A stretch of 64,000 nt of DNA, taken from positions 2,469,501-2,533,500 of the forward strand of contig FSRD01000001.1 of assembly GCA_900129675.1 (NCBI GenBank), read 5' to 3'. This DNA comes from Bradyrhizobium erythrophlei. Its GTDB lineage: Bacteria; Pseudomonadota; Alphaproteobacteria; Rhizobiales; Xanthobacteraceae. The position numbers and the translations under genes were made by a program. The notes beneath the pieces were generated by a model that worked only from the letters and a program-made list of their open reading frames with translations, did no database searches and had not been told where the DNA came from. Positions 63,400 to 64,000 of the stretch are shown here, piece by piece (the stretch's first letter is position 1; every line of letters begins with the position of its first letter).

Positions 63400-63401
63400 C
63401 C

Positions 63402-63467
63402 ATGTTCATGCTCTGGCTCTCGCTGTTTGCCGCCAGCATTGTGCTCTACGTCATCGCAGGAAGATAA
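63402..63467 (+). CDS. 21-residue hydrophobic ORF between cydA and cydB
   Basis: MFMLWLSLFAASIVLYVIAG plus Arg, then TAA. It sits three bases after the cydA frame ends and two bases before the cydB ATG. A single membrane helix of this size fits a small bd-oxidase subunit such as CydX or CydS, but it is also strikingly similar to the first residues of CydB here (MIMFWVSLLAISILLYVLL), so it may be a partial tandem duplication of the cydB start. Either is unproven. Confidence 0.45.
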   Translation: MFMLWLSLFAASIVLYVIAGR

Positions 63468-63469
63468 CC

Positions 63470-64000
63470 ATGATCATGTTCTGGGTGTCGCTTTTGGCCA
63501 TCAGCATTCTGCTTTACGTGCTGCTTGACGGTGTCGATCTCGGCGTCGGCTTGCTGTTCGGCCTGGCGACCGGCGAAACCAGGCGTGGCGCGATGCTGAG
63601 CGCCGTTGCGCCGATCTGGGACGGCAACGAGACCTGGCTGGTGGTCACCGCGGTTATCCTGTGGGGAGCGTTCCCCGTCGTCTATGCGACGTTGCTGTCG
63701 GCCTTCTATCTTCCTCTCATCGTCATGCTGCTGGGCCTGATCTTGCGCGGCGTAGCATTCGAGTTTCGTTACAAGACCCAACGGCTGCGCTGGGTCTGGG
63801 ATATGAGCTTTGCCGGCGGGTCCCTGATCGCGACTTTTATACAGGGGTTGACGGTCGGTGCACTGGTGGAAGGTCTGCAGTTCACGAACGGCGAATATTC
63901 CGGTGGTGACGTCGGCTGGCTCACGCCGTTCGCGGTCCTTTGCGGTTTCGGCCTGTGCCTCGGCTATGCGCTTCTCGGCGCCTGCTGGCTGGTCAGAAAA
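63470..64000 (+). CDS. cydB: Cytochrome bd-type quinol oxidase subunit II (partial, runs off the window)
   Basis: The first 177 codons of CydB: MIMFWVSLLAISILLYVLLD, GVDLGVGLLFGLATGE, then WDGNETWLVVTAVILWGAFP and VMLLGLILRGVAFEFRYK, all hallmark segments. The frame is open to the last base. With CydA it would reduce oxygen to water using quinol, giving respiration at low oxygen or under nitric oxide or cyanide stress. The 3' end is beyond the window. Confidence 0.95.
   Translation, partial: MIMFWVSLLAISILLYVLLDGVDLGVGLLFGLATGETRRGAMLSAVAPIWDGNETWLVVTAVILWGAFPVVYATLLSAFYLPLIVMLLGLILRGVAFEFRYKTQRLRWVWDMSFAGGSLIATFIQGLTVGALVEGLQFTNGEYSGGDVGWLTPFAVLCGFGLCLGYALLGACWLVRK

Noticed and set aside
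1..64000. CRISPR array or cas genes
   Set aside because: No series of regularly spaced direct repeats was seen; the repeats here are dispersed inverted elements without spacers. No Cas motifs were recognised.

Overview
The window is high-GC alphaproteobacterial DNA, most likely from Bradyrhizobium or a close relative in the Nitrobacteraceae. This rests on three things: the gene order (ffs-dnaX-ybaB-recR; rpmH-rnpA-yidC-engB-argB-dapD-dapE; def-fmt-truA), many short intergenic inverted-repeat elements of the type common in that genus, and several families of tiny exported proteins. No database search was run. Every name rests on motifs and family knowledge.

Region 1 (1-28.9 kb) is conserved chromosomal backbone. 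It starts in the last codons of an HrpB-type helicase. Next come an aspartic protease, a phosphomannomutase/phosphoglucomutase, a chemotaxis receptor, an Lrp regulator, a PfkB sugar kinase, NudC and a HIT protein. The 4.5S SRP RNA follows, then the dnaX-ybaB-recR group. AmpG, RmuC, peptide deformylase, Fmt and TruA come next. A long minus-strand series holds dapE, DUF805, dapD, a HAD nucleotidase, a DUF1036 protein, argB, DUF423, engB, yidC, rnpA and rpmH. The block closes with an orphan sensor kinase and tRNA-Arg(ACG). Peptidoglycan precursor supply (dapD, dapE), wall recycling (ampG), translation maturation (def, fmt, truA) and membrane insertion (ffs, yidC) dominate.

Region 2 (29-43.5 kb) is accessory DNA. 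Directly after the tRNA-Arg lie decayed pieces of a TPR/cyclase-type gene, a TrbI-type conjugation gene and a tyrosine recombinase, which is the scar of an integrated element. Small exported proteins are scattered around them. A compact unit follows: RND pump, periplasmic adaptor, Thr/Pro-rich exported protein, OmpR-type regulator and sensor kinase. Next is an IS200/IS605-type insertion sequence whose transposase gene is split by a complete group II intron with its own reverse transcriptase. The splice sites can be placed to the base, and exact removal restores the transposase frame.

Region 3 (43.6-64 kb) is a stress and redox region. It carries hemA, katA, an arginase-family amidinohydrolase, a PhoB-like DNA-binding protein without a receiver, a glutathione transferase, and two Cys-rich mini-proteins. 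A four-PAS histidine kinase with a FixJ-type regulator precedes a Tat-exported sulfite-dehydrogenase-like molybdoenzyme and its cytochrome c. A receiver-only protein, a Tat-like exported hypothetical, an AraC regulator, a beta-hydroxyacid dehydrogenase, an aldo/keto reductase and a cytochrome bd operon follow. cydA has a one-base frameshift, a 21-codon ORF lies before cydB, and cydB runs off the window.
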